From NCBI GenBank assembly GCA_949299515.1, contig CASGAP010000012.1, forward strand, positions 124,001-188,000: 64,000 bases of DNA. The letters run 5' to 3'. The notes beneath the pieces are model-generated. The model did no database searches, was not told where the DNA came from, and saw nothing but the letters and a program-made list of their open reading frames with translations. Below are positions 10,518-19,847 of this stretch, one piece after another (the stretch's first letter is position 1; each line of letters opens with the position of its first letter). The stretch comes from an uncultured Desulfovibrionaceae bacterium (GTDB lineage: Bacteria; Desulfobacterota; Desulfovibrionia; Desulfovibrionales; Desulfovibrionaceae). Made by a program: the position numbers and the translations under genes.

Positions 10518-10968
10518 TGCGGACTCCGCGTCTTAAATAATTGATTGTATGCCAAATAATCGGCGTTAAAAACATCTGATAAAAACTTTCGTCCTGCAGG
10601 GCTTTGTAATCAATATAAATATCCTGAATATTGGCAAGCACGCTCACAATAAAGTAATGGGAAACGGCAAGGGCAATGCTCAGCAAAAGAATGAACGTAA
10701 AACTTTCCACTTCAAAAAACCACTGCCATGCATAAAAAAACACAATAGTCAAAAGGTACCATAAAAAGACATTTCCGAACGGCATGGTTCCTATTCCTTC
10801 CTGAATAAGAACAAAAGCCAAAAAAACCGCAAGAAACTGCAGCGGTCTGCGCTCCTGCAGGGCAACAATAATTCCCGGCAGCAAAAAATCAACCCCCACG
10901 GTAAAACACTGCAGAAAAACGGCTGCAACAATATAAATACCCCACCAGGAAATATTGAGCAAAACCAT
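10501..10968 (-). CDS. mreD: rod shape-determining protein MreD
   Basis: Small integral-membrane partner of MreC in the elongasome. The 155 residues starting MVLLNISWW contain about five hydrophobic segments. A longer open frame upstream exists but its first 71 residues are a shadow of mreC, so the ATG 1 nt after the mreC stop is chosen. Sequence is poorly conserved in this family; identity rests on size, membrane pattern and position between mreC and mrdA. Confidence 0.88.
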   Translation of the reverse strand: MVLLNISWWGIYIVAAVFLQCFTVGVDFLLPGIIVALQERRPLQFLAVFLAFVLIQEGIGTMPFGNVFLWYLLTIVFFYAWQWFFEVESFTFILLLSIALAVSHYFIVSVLANIQDIYIDYKALQDESFYQMFLTPIIWHTINYLRRGVRSVAQD

Positions 10969-10969
10969 A

Positions 10970-11941
10970 TCAGTCTGCTCCGTCCGTATCAGCGTTTGCC
11001 TGTTCGTCAAACACTTTTTCAAAGTTTTTGTTTTCTTCGTCACGGTCCACAATGAGCGGTGCCTGAATGGGAGAAAAAATCTGATTGGGCCGCGGAGAAT
11101 ATACGGGACTGCCTTCCGGCAAAATATGTTCAAACGGATTTTGCAGAAGCAAAACTTCTTCCAGTTTGTCAAAAACCACAAACGGCCTGACTTGAATATC
11201 CAACATGGAGTTGGAACCGTATTTCACGCTTACCACTTCCCCTACGGGTATTCCTTTCGGAAAACTTAAATCCAAACCGCTGGTAAGAATCCGTTCGCCA
11301 ACAAGTATTTCCTCGTTTTGCTTAACAAAACGCATGGATAAAAGCTGATTGTGTCCGTTACCCTGCAAAATTCCGGAAACGCGTCCTTTTTCGCTGATAA
11401 CGGAAACACTGCTGCCGGAATCCGTCAGCAGCAAAGCAATGGACGTATACGGCCCTGCTTTAAGCACTCTGCCGATAAGCCCGTCAGCATTAACAATAGG
11501 GGTTCCCACTTTGGCACCGCTGAAAAATCCCTTGGAAAGCACAAAGCTTTCAAAAAAATCATTGGCGCCGAGACGCCAGGCCAAAATGCGGGTACCCACG
11601 GCTTTCCATTCGGACAGATATTCAATGGACAGCAGCCTGCGCAGCCTGACAAGTTCCGCCTTTTCTTCTTTGGCGACGGCTAATTCACGCTTAAGGGCAA
11701 AAAGTTCATCCTTAAGCCGCTCGTTTTCTTCTTTAACGCCTATAAGATTAACATAGTTATTCCATGAATCCGCAACAGCCGACTGCACAGCCGCAATGGA
11801 ACGCAGCACAAAACCGGTTACCTCAATACCTACATTGGTGCTGATGGCATCAAACTTTCCTGTTCTTTCATTCCACGTATATATTCCCAAAAAGAACAAA
11901 AACAGTAAAACCGTAATAACAATCAAGCGTCTTGCATTCAT
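10970..11941 (-). CDS. mreC: rod shape-determining protein MreC
   Basis: Bitopic periplasmic scaffold linking MreB/MreD to PBP2. One N-terminal membrane segment (about 6-22), a coiled coil near 60-110 (ENERLKDELFALKRELAVAKEEKAEL), then the beta-barrel domain with GLIGRVLKAGPYTS and RILTSGLDLSFPKGIPVGEV. Length 323 is typical. It follows mreB but is separated from it by a strong hairpin at 11951-11991; AGGAT precedes its ATG. Confidence 0.95.
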   Translation of the reverse strand: MNARRLIVITVLLFLFFLGIYTWNERTGKFDAISTNVGIEVTGFVLRSIAAVQSAVADSWNNYVNLIGVKEENERLKDELFALKRELAVAKEEKAELVRLRRLLSIEYLSEWKAVGTRILAWRLGANDFFESFVLSKGFFSGAKVGTPIVNADGLIGRVLKAGPYTSIALLLTDSGSSVSVISEKGRVSGILQGNGHNQLLSMRFVKQNEEILVGERILTSGLDLSFPKGIPVGEVVSVKYGSNSMLDIQVRPFVVFDKLEEVLLLQNPFEHILPEGSPVYSPRPNQIFSPIQAPLIVDRDEENKNFEKVFDEQANADTDGAD

Positions 11942-11950
11942 GCGTATCCT

Positions 11951-11991
11951 AATAAAAAAATAAATTCGGATTAGTCAAACTAATCCGAATT
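11951..11991 (-). terminator. terminator-like hairpin between mreB and mreC
   Basis: Perfect 12-bp stem (AATTCGGATTAG at 11963-11974 with its complement at 11980-11991), 5-nt loop, followed on the minus strand by TATTTTTTT. It would end or attenuate mreB transcripts before mreCD-mrdA-rodA, letting MreB be made in excess. Confidence 0.8.
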
Positions 11992-12010
11992 CAAAAAATG
12001 CCAACGTGAA

Positions 12011-13051
12011 TTAGTCAATGCACACTTCACGCAGAAGATCAAGGTTATCAAGCGCGATGCCCGTACCCATTACAACAGCGGACAAAGGATCATCCACCAC
12101 AAAAATAGGCAGGTTAGTTTCCTGACGGAGACGTTCGTCAAGGCCGCGCAAAAGCGCTCCTCCGCCTGTCAGGGCAATGCCGCGGTCAACAATGTCTGCT
12201 GCCAGTTCGGCAGGAGTCTGTTCCAAAGCAACACGCACAGCCTGAACAATGGCTTCTACCTGTTCGGAAATGGCAACGCGGATTTCTTCGCTTGTGACAA
12301 CAATCGTATGCGGTATGCCGGTTACAAAATCACGGCCTTTAACTTCAAGCTGCTGCTCCGGTTCCATGGGATACGCAGAACCGATTTTCTTTTTGATCTG
12401 CTCTGCGGAAATTTCACCGATAAGCATATTGTATTTGCGGCGGATATACGCGGCTATGGCTTCGTCCATTTTGTCGCCGCCCACACGAATGGAACGGGCA
12501 TACACAATGCCGGAAAGCGCAATAACCGCTACTTCCGTAGTGCCGCCGCCGATATCCACAACCATATTGGACGTCGGTTCCTGAATGGGAAGTTTTGCGC
12601 CTATGCTTGCCGCCATGGGTTCTTCGATAAGATACACTTCCCTTGCGCCGGCGCTTAAAGCTGATTCTTTAACGGCTCTTTTTTCAACCTGCGTAATGCC
12701 GGTAGGCACGCAGATCATTATGCGCGGACGCACAAGCCTGCGCTGATTGTGCACTTTTGCGATAAAATGACGGAGCATGGCTTCCGTTACTTCAAAATCC
12801 GCAATAACACCGTCTTTCATGGGACGGATCGGTTCAATATTTTTAGGGGATTTGCCGAGCATATTTTTTGCATCGGTACCCACGGCAATAACTTGGCTGT
12901 TGCCTTTTCTGTCCCGTTTAACGGCGACAACGGAAGGCTCGCTCAAAACAATGCCGTGCCCTTTGACATATACACAGGTATTTGCAGTTCCGAGGTCAAT
13001 TGCCAAATCATTGGAAAAAACCCCGAGCAGCATATCTAAAATTTTAGCCAT
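12011..13051 (-). CDS. mreB: rod shape-determining protein MreB (bacterial actin)
   Basis: ATP-dependent actin-like filament that organises side-wall synthesis at the inner membrane. Phosphate-1 motif [13 protein letters not shown] near 19-31, [14 protein letters not shown] phosphate-2 motif, and [14 protein letters not shown] adenosine motif are all present. 346 residues is standard. It is the first gene of the shape cluster with its own promoter at 13087-13115. Confidence 0.98.
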   Translation of the reverse strand: MAKILDMLLGVFSNDLAIDLGTANTCVYVKGHGIVLSEPSVVAVKRDRKGNSQVIAVGTDAKNMLGKSPKNIEPIRPMKDGVIADFEVTEAMLRHFIAKVHNQRRLVRPRIMICVPTGITQVEKRAVKESALSAGAREVYLIEEPMAASIGAKLPIQEPTSNMVVDIGGGTTEVAVIALSGIVYARSIRVGGDKMDEAIAAYIRRKYNMLIGEISAEQIKKKIGSAYPMEPEQQLEVKGRDFVTGIPHTIVVTSEEIRVAISEQVEAIVQAVRVALEQTPAELAADIVDRGIALTGGGALLRGLDERLRQETNLPIFVVDDPLSAVVMGTGIALDNLDLLREVCID

Positions 13052-13086
13052 AAAGGATTCTCGCTCGTTTTTATAAAATCACGAAA

Positions 13087-13115
13087 AAAGTATACTTATC
13101 TTATTTTCTTGTCAA
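13087..13115 (-). promoter_or_regulatory. sigma-70-type promoter of mreB
   Basis: Minus strand: TTGACA (13110-13115), 17-nt spacer, TACTTT (13087-13092); an overlapping TATACT with a 15-nt spacer is also possible. It lies 36 nt upstream of the mreB ATG. Confidence 0.65.
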
Positions 13116-13126
13116 TAAAATTAACT

Positions 13127-15079
13127 TTATGAAATTTTTGCGCCGTTAGGAGCGGAAGAGTCCAGCAGGCTCAAATGATCCTCTTTTTCCGCGGTTAAAA
13201 TCATGCCGTGGGACACCAAACCGCGAAGTTTGCGCGGAGGCAGGTTGGCCACAACAACAACTTTGCGGCCGACAAGTTCGGAAGGCTTGAAGTGTTCGGC
13301 AATGCCGGAAATAATCTGACGGGGGGTGTCTTCGCCGAGATCCACATCAAAACGGAGCAGCTTGTCCGCATCGGGGTGCTGTTCCGCGGCAAGAATAGTG
13401 CCTACGCGCAAATCAAGCTTCTGAAAATCGGCAAATTCTATCAGGCCTTTTTCCGTGTTGTCGTCCGTTTTCGGGGCAGGCTCTTTTTTCTGTTTGCCCT
13501 GTTTATTGGTTTTAATGTCAGCAGGTTTTTCCTCAGCAGGTTTTTCAAATCTCGGGAACAGGTTGGAAGCGCCAGAAACGGCTGCGCCGGTTCTCAGATG
13601 CACCCTGCAGGTAAGCAAATCGTCAATAAGCTTGGTATGCAGAATAAATTCCTTGCCGAGCTGTGCCTGCATTTTTTCACTGCTTTCTGGCATAACCGGA
13701 TACAGCAGCACGGCAATTTTATACATATTTTCCATAAGAACGCGGATAACGCAGGCAAGACGTTCCGTTTTTCCTTCCTTATACAGCGTCCAGGGAGCCT
13801 GACTGTCCACATATTTATTCATCAGCCTGATAGGTTCCCACAGTCCGTCAAGGGCATAAGAAAAACGCACTTCTTTAAAAAGCTGGATATAATTTTGCGC
13901 AGCATTGTCCACACTGGCAAAAATCTGCTCGTCGTCTGCCGTCAAATCCCCAAGAGCCGGAATCTGTCCTTCAAAATATTTAGCGTTCATGGAAAGCACA
14001 CGGCTGAAAAGGTTGCCGAGGTCATTGGACAAATCGGAATTGATACGGGTTATGAGGGCTTCTTCGGAGTAAGACGCATCTGACCCGAAATGCATATCCC
14101 GCAGAAGAAAATACCGGAAAGCGTCCAAGCCGAAATGCTCGGAAGCAAAACGCGGATCAACGACATTGCCCAAAGATTTGGACATCTTGGTATCTTTTAC
14201 CAGCCAGTAGCCGTGCACATTCAAATGCCGATAAACGGGCAGATCCGCGGCTTTAAGCATGGTTGGCCAAAAAATTCCGTGGGGTTTTAAAATATCCTTT
14301 GCCACCAAATGTTCCGCAGGCCAATATTTTTCATACAAAGACAAATCGCCGCTGTTGCCCCAGCCGAGAGCGGATATATAGTTTGCAAGAGCGTCAAACC
14401 ATACGTAACATACATAATCTTTGTCAAAAGGCAGTTCAATGCCCCATTCAAGACGGGACTTCGGACGGGAAATGCACAAATCTTCAAGCACATTGCCCTC
14501 AAGCATGGCAAGAACTTCGTTTCTGTAGCGTTCCGGACGGATAAAATCGGAATTGTCCAAAATATACTGTTTTAACCATTCCTGATATTTGGACATTTTA
14601 AAGAAATAATTTTTTTCGCTGATATATTCGGGTTTGGTTTTGTGCTGCGGGCAAAGACCGTCTTCCAGTTCTTTTTCCGTATAAAACCGTTCACAGCCAA
14701 AACAGTAGTGACCGCCGTATTCGCCGTAATAGATATCGCCTTTGTCATAAATCCGCTGCAAAAGAGCCTGCACGGATTTTTTATGGTTTTCATCGGTGGT
14801 ACGGATAAACTGGTCATAATCGATTTTGAGGTCTTTCCACAAGGCGGCAAATTCCGCGGAAATACCGTCAACAAACTCTTTAGGGCTTTTATTTTCCTTG
14901 GTTGCGGCTTTCACGATTTTATCACCGTGTTCGTCGGTTCCGGTAAGCATTCTGGCATCAGCGCCGATAAGACGGTAAAAGCGCTTCATGGCGTCCGCAA
15001 CGATGGTTGTATAGGCATGCCCCAAATGAGGGCGGGCATTTACATAATAAATAGGCGTAGTTACATAAAAACTTGACAT
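13127..15079 (-). CDS. metG: methionyl-tRNA synthetase
   Basis: Charges tRNA-Met. The 650-residue protein has HLGH (class I HIGH equivalent) just after the N-terminus, a zinc knuckle with CFGC and CPQH near 125-145, KMSKSLGN near 300, and a C-terminal tRNA-binding OB-fold domain (FQKLDLRVGTILAAEQHP onward, about the last 105 residues) joined by a Lys/Pro/Glu-rich linker. I start at MSSFYVTTPIYY because GAGGA lies 5 nt upstream; the in-frame GTG four codons earlier overlaps that ribosome site. ricT ends 12 nt upstream. Confidence 0.96.
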   Translation of the reverse strand: MSSFYVTTPIYYVNARPHLGHAYTTIVADAMKRFYRLIGADARMLTGTDEHGDKIVKAATKENKSPKEFVDGISAEFAALWKDLKIDYDQFIRTTDENHKKSVQALLQRIYDKGDIYYGEYGGHYCFGCERFYTEKELEDGLCPQHKTKPEYISEKNYFFKMSKYQEWLKQYILDNSDFIRPERYRNEVLAMLEGNVLEDLCISRPKSRLEWGIELPFDKDYVCYVWFDALANYISALGWGNSGDLSLYEKYWPAEHLVAKDILKPHGIFWPTMLKAADLPVYRHLNVHGYWLVKDTKMSKSLGNVVDPRFASEHFGLDAFRYFLLRDMHFGSDASYSEEALITRINSDLSNDLGNLFSRVLSMNAKYFEGQIPALGDLTADDEQIFASVDNAAQNYIQLFKEVRFSYALDGLWEPIRLMNKYVDSQAPWTLYKEGKTERLACVIRVLMENMYKIAVLLYPVMPESSEKMQAQLGKEFILHTKLIDDLLTCRVHLRTGAAVSGASNLFPRFEKPAEEKPADIKTNKQGKQKKEPAPKTDDNTEKGLIEFADFQKLDLRVGTILAAEQHPDADKLLRFDVDLGEDTPRQIISGIAEHFKPSELVGRKVVVVANLPPRKLRGLVSHGMILTAEKEDHLSLLDSSAPNGAKIS

Positions 15080-15091
15080 ATATATCCTCAC

Positions 15092-16225
15092 TTATTCACG
15101 GCTGTCGTCAAAAGATGCGCGCTTATAATTCTTTTCTTTCGGACGGTAATGATTTTTATTTTTTTTGGAATTTTTTTGGTGATGCGGACTTTTTGGATCC
15201 TGATATTCTTCATCAAGCAGTTTGGTCAGATCCATATCTTCTTCAAAGTGCCCTTCGCTGCCCATATCCATATAATTTCCGTACATATTCTGATCCCCGT
15301 GGTCAGAGCTGTCATCAAAACCTTTAGCTTTAACAGGGTGCAGCGCTTCCCATTCGTCAAGTGCAATTTCTTCTTCCTGACTCTGTTCGTTCACAGCGGT
15401 AACGGAATTTTTAAACATATTGGTACGGATTACTTTCAGCAGTCCTTTGTCAGTAGTATAACGCTTGCCGATTTTCGGAGCGGCATTATGAAACGCGTCA
15501 TAACTTTCCTGCTCGTAGCTCAGACAGCAAAGCAGCCTTCCGCACACACCGGAAATTTTGGCAGGATTTAAAAACAAATTCTGTTCCTTAGCCATTTTTA
15601 TCGTAACCGGCGCAAAATTTTTCAGATAACGGCGGCAGCAAATTACCATGCCGCAGTTTCCGAGAGCTCCCAGCATCTGCGTTTCGTGGCGCACGCCTAT
15701 CTGCCGCAATTCTATGCGCGTTCTGTACTCACGCACCAAATCTTTAACAAGCTCCCTGAAATCAATACGGGTCGGAGCCGTAAAATAAAAAATCATTTTG
15801 CTTTTATCCAGCAAAACCTCCACGTCTACCAGCTTCATCTCCAGACCGTGCTGTTTAATGCAGGAACGGCAAAAATCAAAAGCCTGATTTACAAGTTCCT
15901 CATTATGCGCCGCGGTTGCTATTTCGTCATCATGGGCAAGACGTATGGTAAAAGGATTTTGCGGCTTGCAAAAATCTATGCTTTCGGACAATTCGCTCTT
16001 TGTTTTTACTTCACCGCTTAAGTCCTGCGGTTTTTCGCCGATTTTACTAAGCAAAAACTCAGGAGAAGATAACGAGTCGCACTGCCAGACAATTCTGCCG
16101 AAAAACACGGAATGTTCGTTATAGGCAACAACAGCCTGCCCGAAGCACAGCGTTTCTTCTTGCTCCACAATGCCTATGCGGACTTGACCGTATTTGCTGC
16201 AGCGGATACCGATATATTGTTTCAT
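15092..16225 (-). CDS. ricT: RicT/YaaT family protein with PSP1 C-terminal domain
   Basis: The 377-residue protein carries the PSP1 domain: GALGNCGMVICCRRYLKNF and GVCGRLLCCLSYEQESYDAF supply the cysteine clusters that bind an Fe-S centre in the B. subtilis homologue, where the RicAFT complex affects RNase Y and mRNA processing. The last 80 residues are a poorly conserved acidic then Lys/Asn/His-rich tail. It is directly upstream of metG, a common arrangement in this group. The biochemical role here is inferred from the family only. Confidence 0.88.
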   Translation of the reverse strand: MKQYIGIRCSKYGQVRIGIVEQEETLCFGQAVVAYNEHSVFFGRIVWQCDSLSSPEFLLSKIGEKPQDLSGEVKTKSELSESIDFCKPQNPFTIRLAHDDEIATAAHNEELVNQAFDFCRSCIKQHGLEMKLVDVEVLLDKSKMIFYFTAPTRIDFRELVKDLVREYRTRIELRQIGVRHETQMLGALGNCGMVICCRRYLKNFAPVTIKMAKEQNLFLNPAKISGVCGRLLCCLSYEQESYDAFHNAAPKIGKRYTTDKGLLKVIRTNMFKNSVTAVNEQSQEEEIALDEWEALHPVKAKGFDDSSDHGDQNMYGNYMDMGSEGHFEEDMDLTKLLDEEYQDPKSPHHQKNSKKNKNHYRPKEKNYKRASFDDSRE

Positions 16226-16405
16226 AAAAATCTTTTAAACCTTTAATAAAATAAGCGAGGTTTATTTTTGACTGTTTAAAGGCAATGTGTCAATCTTTTT
16301 ATAGTGTTTTTTGCAAGACTTTACTTTTTTTAAAATTATGGTAGCATAATTCCACGTTTATAAAAGTATCAGCATATTATTTATAAATAACAGGACTTTT
16401 AAGAT

Positions 16406-17563
16406 ATGAGCAACTTAAACGCGAGCAGCAGAAATATTATTAAATGGATAATGAACCGCAACACAATTCTTGAAAAATCCTATTGGGCAAAACTGACCCC
16501 GCAGGAACAGGAATTATACAAAGACGTGCGCGAAGATTTTCTGAAAAACAAACAAAGCGCTCCGTCCGGTGTCTTTTCCTCCGCATCTTCAGCCCCTGCC
16601 GCTCCCGAACCCAGAAAATCTTTGCTCTCATCAATATCATCAGCAAAAGAAACACCCAAAAAACCGGAACCGGATTACAGCGTTCTCGACAACCTGACTT
16701 TTCCCATGTTCATTATCAACAATGACCAGGAATTTGTTTATATAAACAAAGCATTTGAAACTGCATACACCCTTTCACGGCGCACTGTTGCCGGCAAAAA
16801 AGTTTCAGGCATACTTGCCATTCCCCGTATGGACAAAACAAAACTTTTCGCCGAAGAGGAAAGTCCGCTTAAATGGGGCAAAACAATCAATAAACCTGTT
16901 TCTCTGTTTTTTAAAAACAACAGCCCTTCCGACTATCTGTATATAGCATACAAAGCAGAAAATTCCCAAAACGAAAAACTCATGGTGGGCTACATCATCG
17001 ACACCAGCAAATTTCCCAATGCCCTCAGCGCCGTGGCACAGCGTTTCCTCGACAAAGAACAAAGCACACCCGTTGTGGATTATTCCAACCAAATTGACGG
17101 ACTTACCGGACTCAGAAACCAAAATGCCCTGTCAGAAATCATGCAGAAATACATCGAAAGCTATACCCGCTACCAGCACCCGTTCAGCCTGGTTATGTTC
17201 AGCATAAGCCCCTGGCAGGACATTGTTGAAAGCTACGGAGCAAGAGAAAAAGACAAACTCCTGCGCCAGCTTGCAACCTTGGTGCAAATCCTTATCCGCA
17301 AACTGGACTATGCATTCCGCATCAGCGATAAAGAATTTTTGCTTGTTCTGCCCATGACCAAAGACCACCAGGCGCATATTCTTGCTCAGCGCATTACCCA
17401 AAAATATCTTGATCAAATCAAACTGCCGGACAATACCACGCCTTCCATAAACTTCGGCATAGCAGAATACAGAACGGCAGACACGGAAGAAAGCCTGCTC
17501 GGCCGAGCCCGCACCAATTTCATTAAAGCAGAAGCCGAAGGCAAAAACTCCATTATTTATTAA
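16406..17563 (+). CDS. PAS domain protein with degenerate GGDEF domain
   Basis: 385 residues. N-terminal 1-50 charged, 51-88 Ser/Ala/Pro-rich linker, 90-200 PAS-like (LDNLTFPMFIINNDQEFVYINKAF), 225-385 GGDEF fold beginning DGLTGLRN (231-238). The signature loop reads SDKEF (307-311) instead of GG(D/E)EF, so both glycines that hold GTP are lost and diguanylate cyclase activity is unlikely; a c-di-GMP or partner-binding role is possible. It lacks membrane segments. It precedes the next gene by 7 nt and diverges from ricT; GGA about 10 nt before the ATG is a modest ribosome site. Confidence 0.82.
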   Translation: MSNLNASSRNIIKWIMNRNTILEKSYWAKLTPQEQELYKDVREDFLKNKQSAPSGVFSSASSAPAAPEPRKSLLSSISSAKETPKKPEPDYSVLDNLTFPMFIINNDQEFVYINKAFETAYTLSRRTVAGKKVSGILAIPRMDKTKLFAEEESPLKWGKTINKPVSLFFKNNSPSDYLYIAYKAENSQNEKLMVGYIIDTSKFPNALSAVAQRFLDKEQSTPVVDYSNQIDGLTGLRNQNALSEIMQKYIESYTRYQHPFSLVMFSISPWQDIVESYGAREKDKLLRQLATLVQILIRKLDYAFRISDKEFLLVLPMTKDHQAHILAQRITQKYLDQIKLPDNTTPSINFGIAEYRTADTEESLLGRARTNFIKAEAEGKNSIIY

Positions 17564-17570
17564 ATTTATT

Positions 17571-18497
17571 ATGATTAATCTAAAAGAACTGTACAACAAC
17601 AATGTTAATATCATGCAGTATCTGCGTGATTTCGCACATATTAAGGAAAACTCCAGTCCCATTATTTTAGCCTCTTACGATATGCAGTCCGGAAGCTATG
17701 TTAGAAATTTTGAAAAAGACGGAACAAATACCTATTGGTACAAAACCAAAAAAATTGTTATAAAAAACAGCGAATACCGAAAAATACGTCTTGATTTTCT
17801 TGCTGAAAAATTCAAAAAATTTATTCCGTTAAACGACAACGCTATAATTTTGGAGGCAGGGACAGGAGAATCAACAACGTTGATTTTGCTTACGCAGGCA
17901 CTTTCACAAAATTTCCAATATATGGGATTTGACATTTCATTATCCAGAGTGCAGGTCGGCAGGAGTTTTTGCGGAAAAAATAATTTTTATCCAAAACTGT
18001 TTTGTGCGGATATGCTTAACATTCCCTTGGCTGACAACAGTGTAGATGTTGTATTTACTTCTCATGCCATTGAACCAAACACCAATAAAGAACTGGAAAT
18101 TCTCACCGAACTGACAAGAGTAAGCTCTCAATATTTAATACTCATAGAGCCAAGCTACGAATTGGGCAACGAAGAAACAAAACAAAATATAGAAAAACAT
18201 TGCTATATAAAAAATTTAAAGCAGGCTGTCCATACATTAAATTTGGAAATTTTATTTCACGATTTAATGCCGGCAAGCACCTTCAGCAATATGTCGGAAA
18301 TATTTATTCTTAAAAAAACCCTGCCGCACGTCAAAAACACTCCGGAATACGCCTGTCCGCAATGCAGACAAAAATTACTTTTGCATAACGGCAATTACTT
18401 TTGCTCCGAATGCGGCATGGTCTATCCGATATTAAATAATATTCCGGATTTAAACATCAATCACGGAATTTTGTTTTCACAATATCTCAATGACTAA
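17571..18497 (+). CDS. class I SAM-dependent methyltransferase with C-terminal Trm112-like zinc ribbon
   Basis: 308 residues, noticeably AT-rich. The methyltransferase core is at about 95-215: AIILEAGTGESTTLILL (motif I), FDISLSRVQVG, ADMLNIPLADNSVDVVFTSHAIEP (motif IV region). The last 50 residues form a zinc ribbon, CPQC and CSEC with GMVYPILNNIPDLN, resembling YcaR/Trm112 proteins, which in other systems are separate activators of methyltransferases. Substrate unknown. Two genes share this transcript, ending at a bidirectional terminator. Composition and lack of a close named family suggest recent acquisition, as inference. Confidence 0.78.
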   Translation: MINLKELYNNNVNIMQYLRDFAHIKENSSPIILASYDMQSGSYVRNFEKDGTNTYWYKTKKIVIKNSEYRKIRLDFLAEKFKKFIPLNDNAIILEAGTGESTTLILLTQALSQNFQYMGFDISLSRVQVGRSFCGKNNFYPKLFCADMLNIPLADNSVDVVFTSHAIEPNTNKELEILTELTRVSSQYLILIEPSYELGNEETKQNIEKHCYIKNLKQAVHTLNLEILFHDLMPASTFSNMSEIFILKKTLPHVKNTPEYACPQCRQKLLLHNGNYFCSECGMVYPILNNIPDLNINHGILFSQYLND

Positions 18498-18522
18498 AAA
18501 GCCCTCATCAGAGGGCTTTTTT
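18496..18522. terminator. bidirectional terminator between the methyltransferase gene and hemA
   Basis: AAAAA-GCCCTC-ATCA-GAGGGC-TTTTTT (stem 18501-18516). It serves the plus-strand gene ending at 18497 and the minus-strand hemA ending at 18543. Confidence 0.88.
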
Positions 18523-18542
18523 ATGTTTATTCAAAACGATAA

Positions 18543-19838
18543 TTATTCGTCCAGTTTCAGAACTTTACGGATTATGCCGGTATTTTGCTCTCCGTTATTG
18601 TGCTTATAACTGTTATGCAAATATTCAAGCGGCGCATGGTGACATTTACGCACAATGGAATGTGCCATTTTTTCCAAAGCTTCCTGCAGCTGCGGAATAT
18701 GTATGCCCATATGCTCAAAATTGCGCAGGGTTTTTGCAACTTCCTCTTCCGCAATTTTATTGCCTTTGTTTTCTATATCTAAAATTGTCGGCTTAAGGGT
18801 AAGAGAACCGCGCCAAAATTCAAAGGCTTTTACTTCTTCGTCAACAATCTGCGCGGCCTTGTTCGCTTCCGCTTTGCGGTTGGCAAGGTTTTCCTCCACA
18901 ACTTCCTTCAAATCGTCAATATCGTATACGTACACATTGTCAAGATGATTTACGGCAGGATCGATATCGCGCGGCATGGCAATATCAATTAAGAACATCG
19001 GGCGCTTTTTGCGTTTCTGCATGACATCCTGCATAAGCTCCGCATGAATGATAGGCTCCATGGAACCTGTGGAGCTTATCACGATGTCCGTATCCGCAAG
19101 ACAGTCTTCCAGCGCATCGAAGGTATACGCTTCCCCGCCGATTTTCTGCACGAGTTCTTCTGCCCTGGACAATGTTCTGTTTACTATTTTCAACTCTTTA
19201 ATTCCGCAGTGCATAAGATGCATGGCGGCAAGTTCCGCCATTTCGCCGGCACCGAGCAAAAGCGCTTTGTGTTCGCCCATATCGTCAAAAATTCGCTTGG
19301 CAAGTTCCACTGCCGCATAGCTTATGGAAACCGCGCTGGAAGCAACGGCAGTTTCGCTGCGGACTCTTTTGGCAACCGAAAACGCTTTATGCAAAAGCCT
19401 GTTGATAAGCAGCCCCGCATGGCCAGCCGCTACGGAAAGACGGTACGCCGCCTTAAGCTGTCCCAAAATCTGCGGTTCTCCAAGGACCAGAGAATCCAAA
19501 CTGGACGCTACCCTGAACACGTGACGGATAGCTTCTTCATCTTCATAATGATACATACAGGCACGCAGTTCGTTTATATCCGCGCCGCGGGTTTCACACC
19601 AAACTTTAAGCAAATCCTCATAATCACCGTCATAAACCACTATCATTTCCACCCTGTTGCAGGTCGACAAAATCAGCGATTCTTTGACAGCCAGTTTATC
19701 CTGAACAGAAGAAATTCCGTGCTTATGGCACAAAAAAGGCCATTTTTCCGGAGAAGTAAACTCTACTAACGCAAATTTTTCACGCACTTCAACTTGAGCC
19801 GTGCGGTGATTGAGACCTATAAGATGAATTGTTGACAT
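18543..19838 (-). CDS. hemA: glutamyl-tRNA reductase
   Basis: First committed enzyme of C5-pathway tetrapyrrole synthesis, reducing Glu-tRNA to glutamate-1-semialdehyde. IGLNHRTAQVEVREKF at the N-terminus, STCNRVE with catalytic Cys60, and an NADP-binding domain with LLGAGEMAELAAMHL. 431 residues is usual. It lies 9 nt after the HemX/CcsA-like gene and is the last gene of the transcript that starts with the siroheme gene. Confidence 0.97.
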   Translation of the reverse strand: MSTIHLIGLNHRTAQVEVREKFALVEFTSPEKWPFLCHKHGISSVQDKLAVKESLILSTCNRVEMIVVYDGDYEDLLKVWCETRGADINELRACMYHYEDEEAIRHVFRVASSLDSLVLGEPQILGQLKAAYRLSVAAGHAGLLINRLLHKAFSVAKRVRSETAVASSAVSISYAAVELAKRIFDDMGEHKALLLGAGEMAELAAMHLMHCGIKELKIVNRTLSRAEELVQKIGGEAYTFDALEDCLADTDIVISSTGSMEPIIHAELMQDVMQKRKKRPMFLIDIAMPRDIDPAVNHLDNVYVYDIDDLKEVVEENLANRKAEANKAAQIVDEEVKAFEFWRGSLTLKPTILDIENKGNKIAEEEVAKTLRNFEHMGIHIPQLQEALEKMAHSIVRKCHHAPLEYLHNSYKHNNGEQNTGIIRKVLKLDE

Positions 19839-19847
19839 GGTTATACG

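Noticed and set aside
10969..11181. Longer MreD start, 71 codons upstream
   Set aside because: The extra part lies inside mreC in another frame and reads as a basic, Phe/Arg-rich shadow; the ATG 1 nt after the mreC stop fits the family length.
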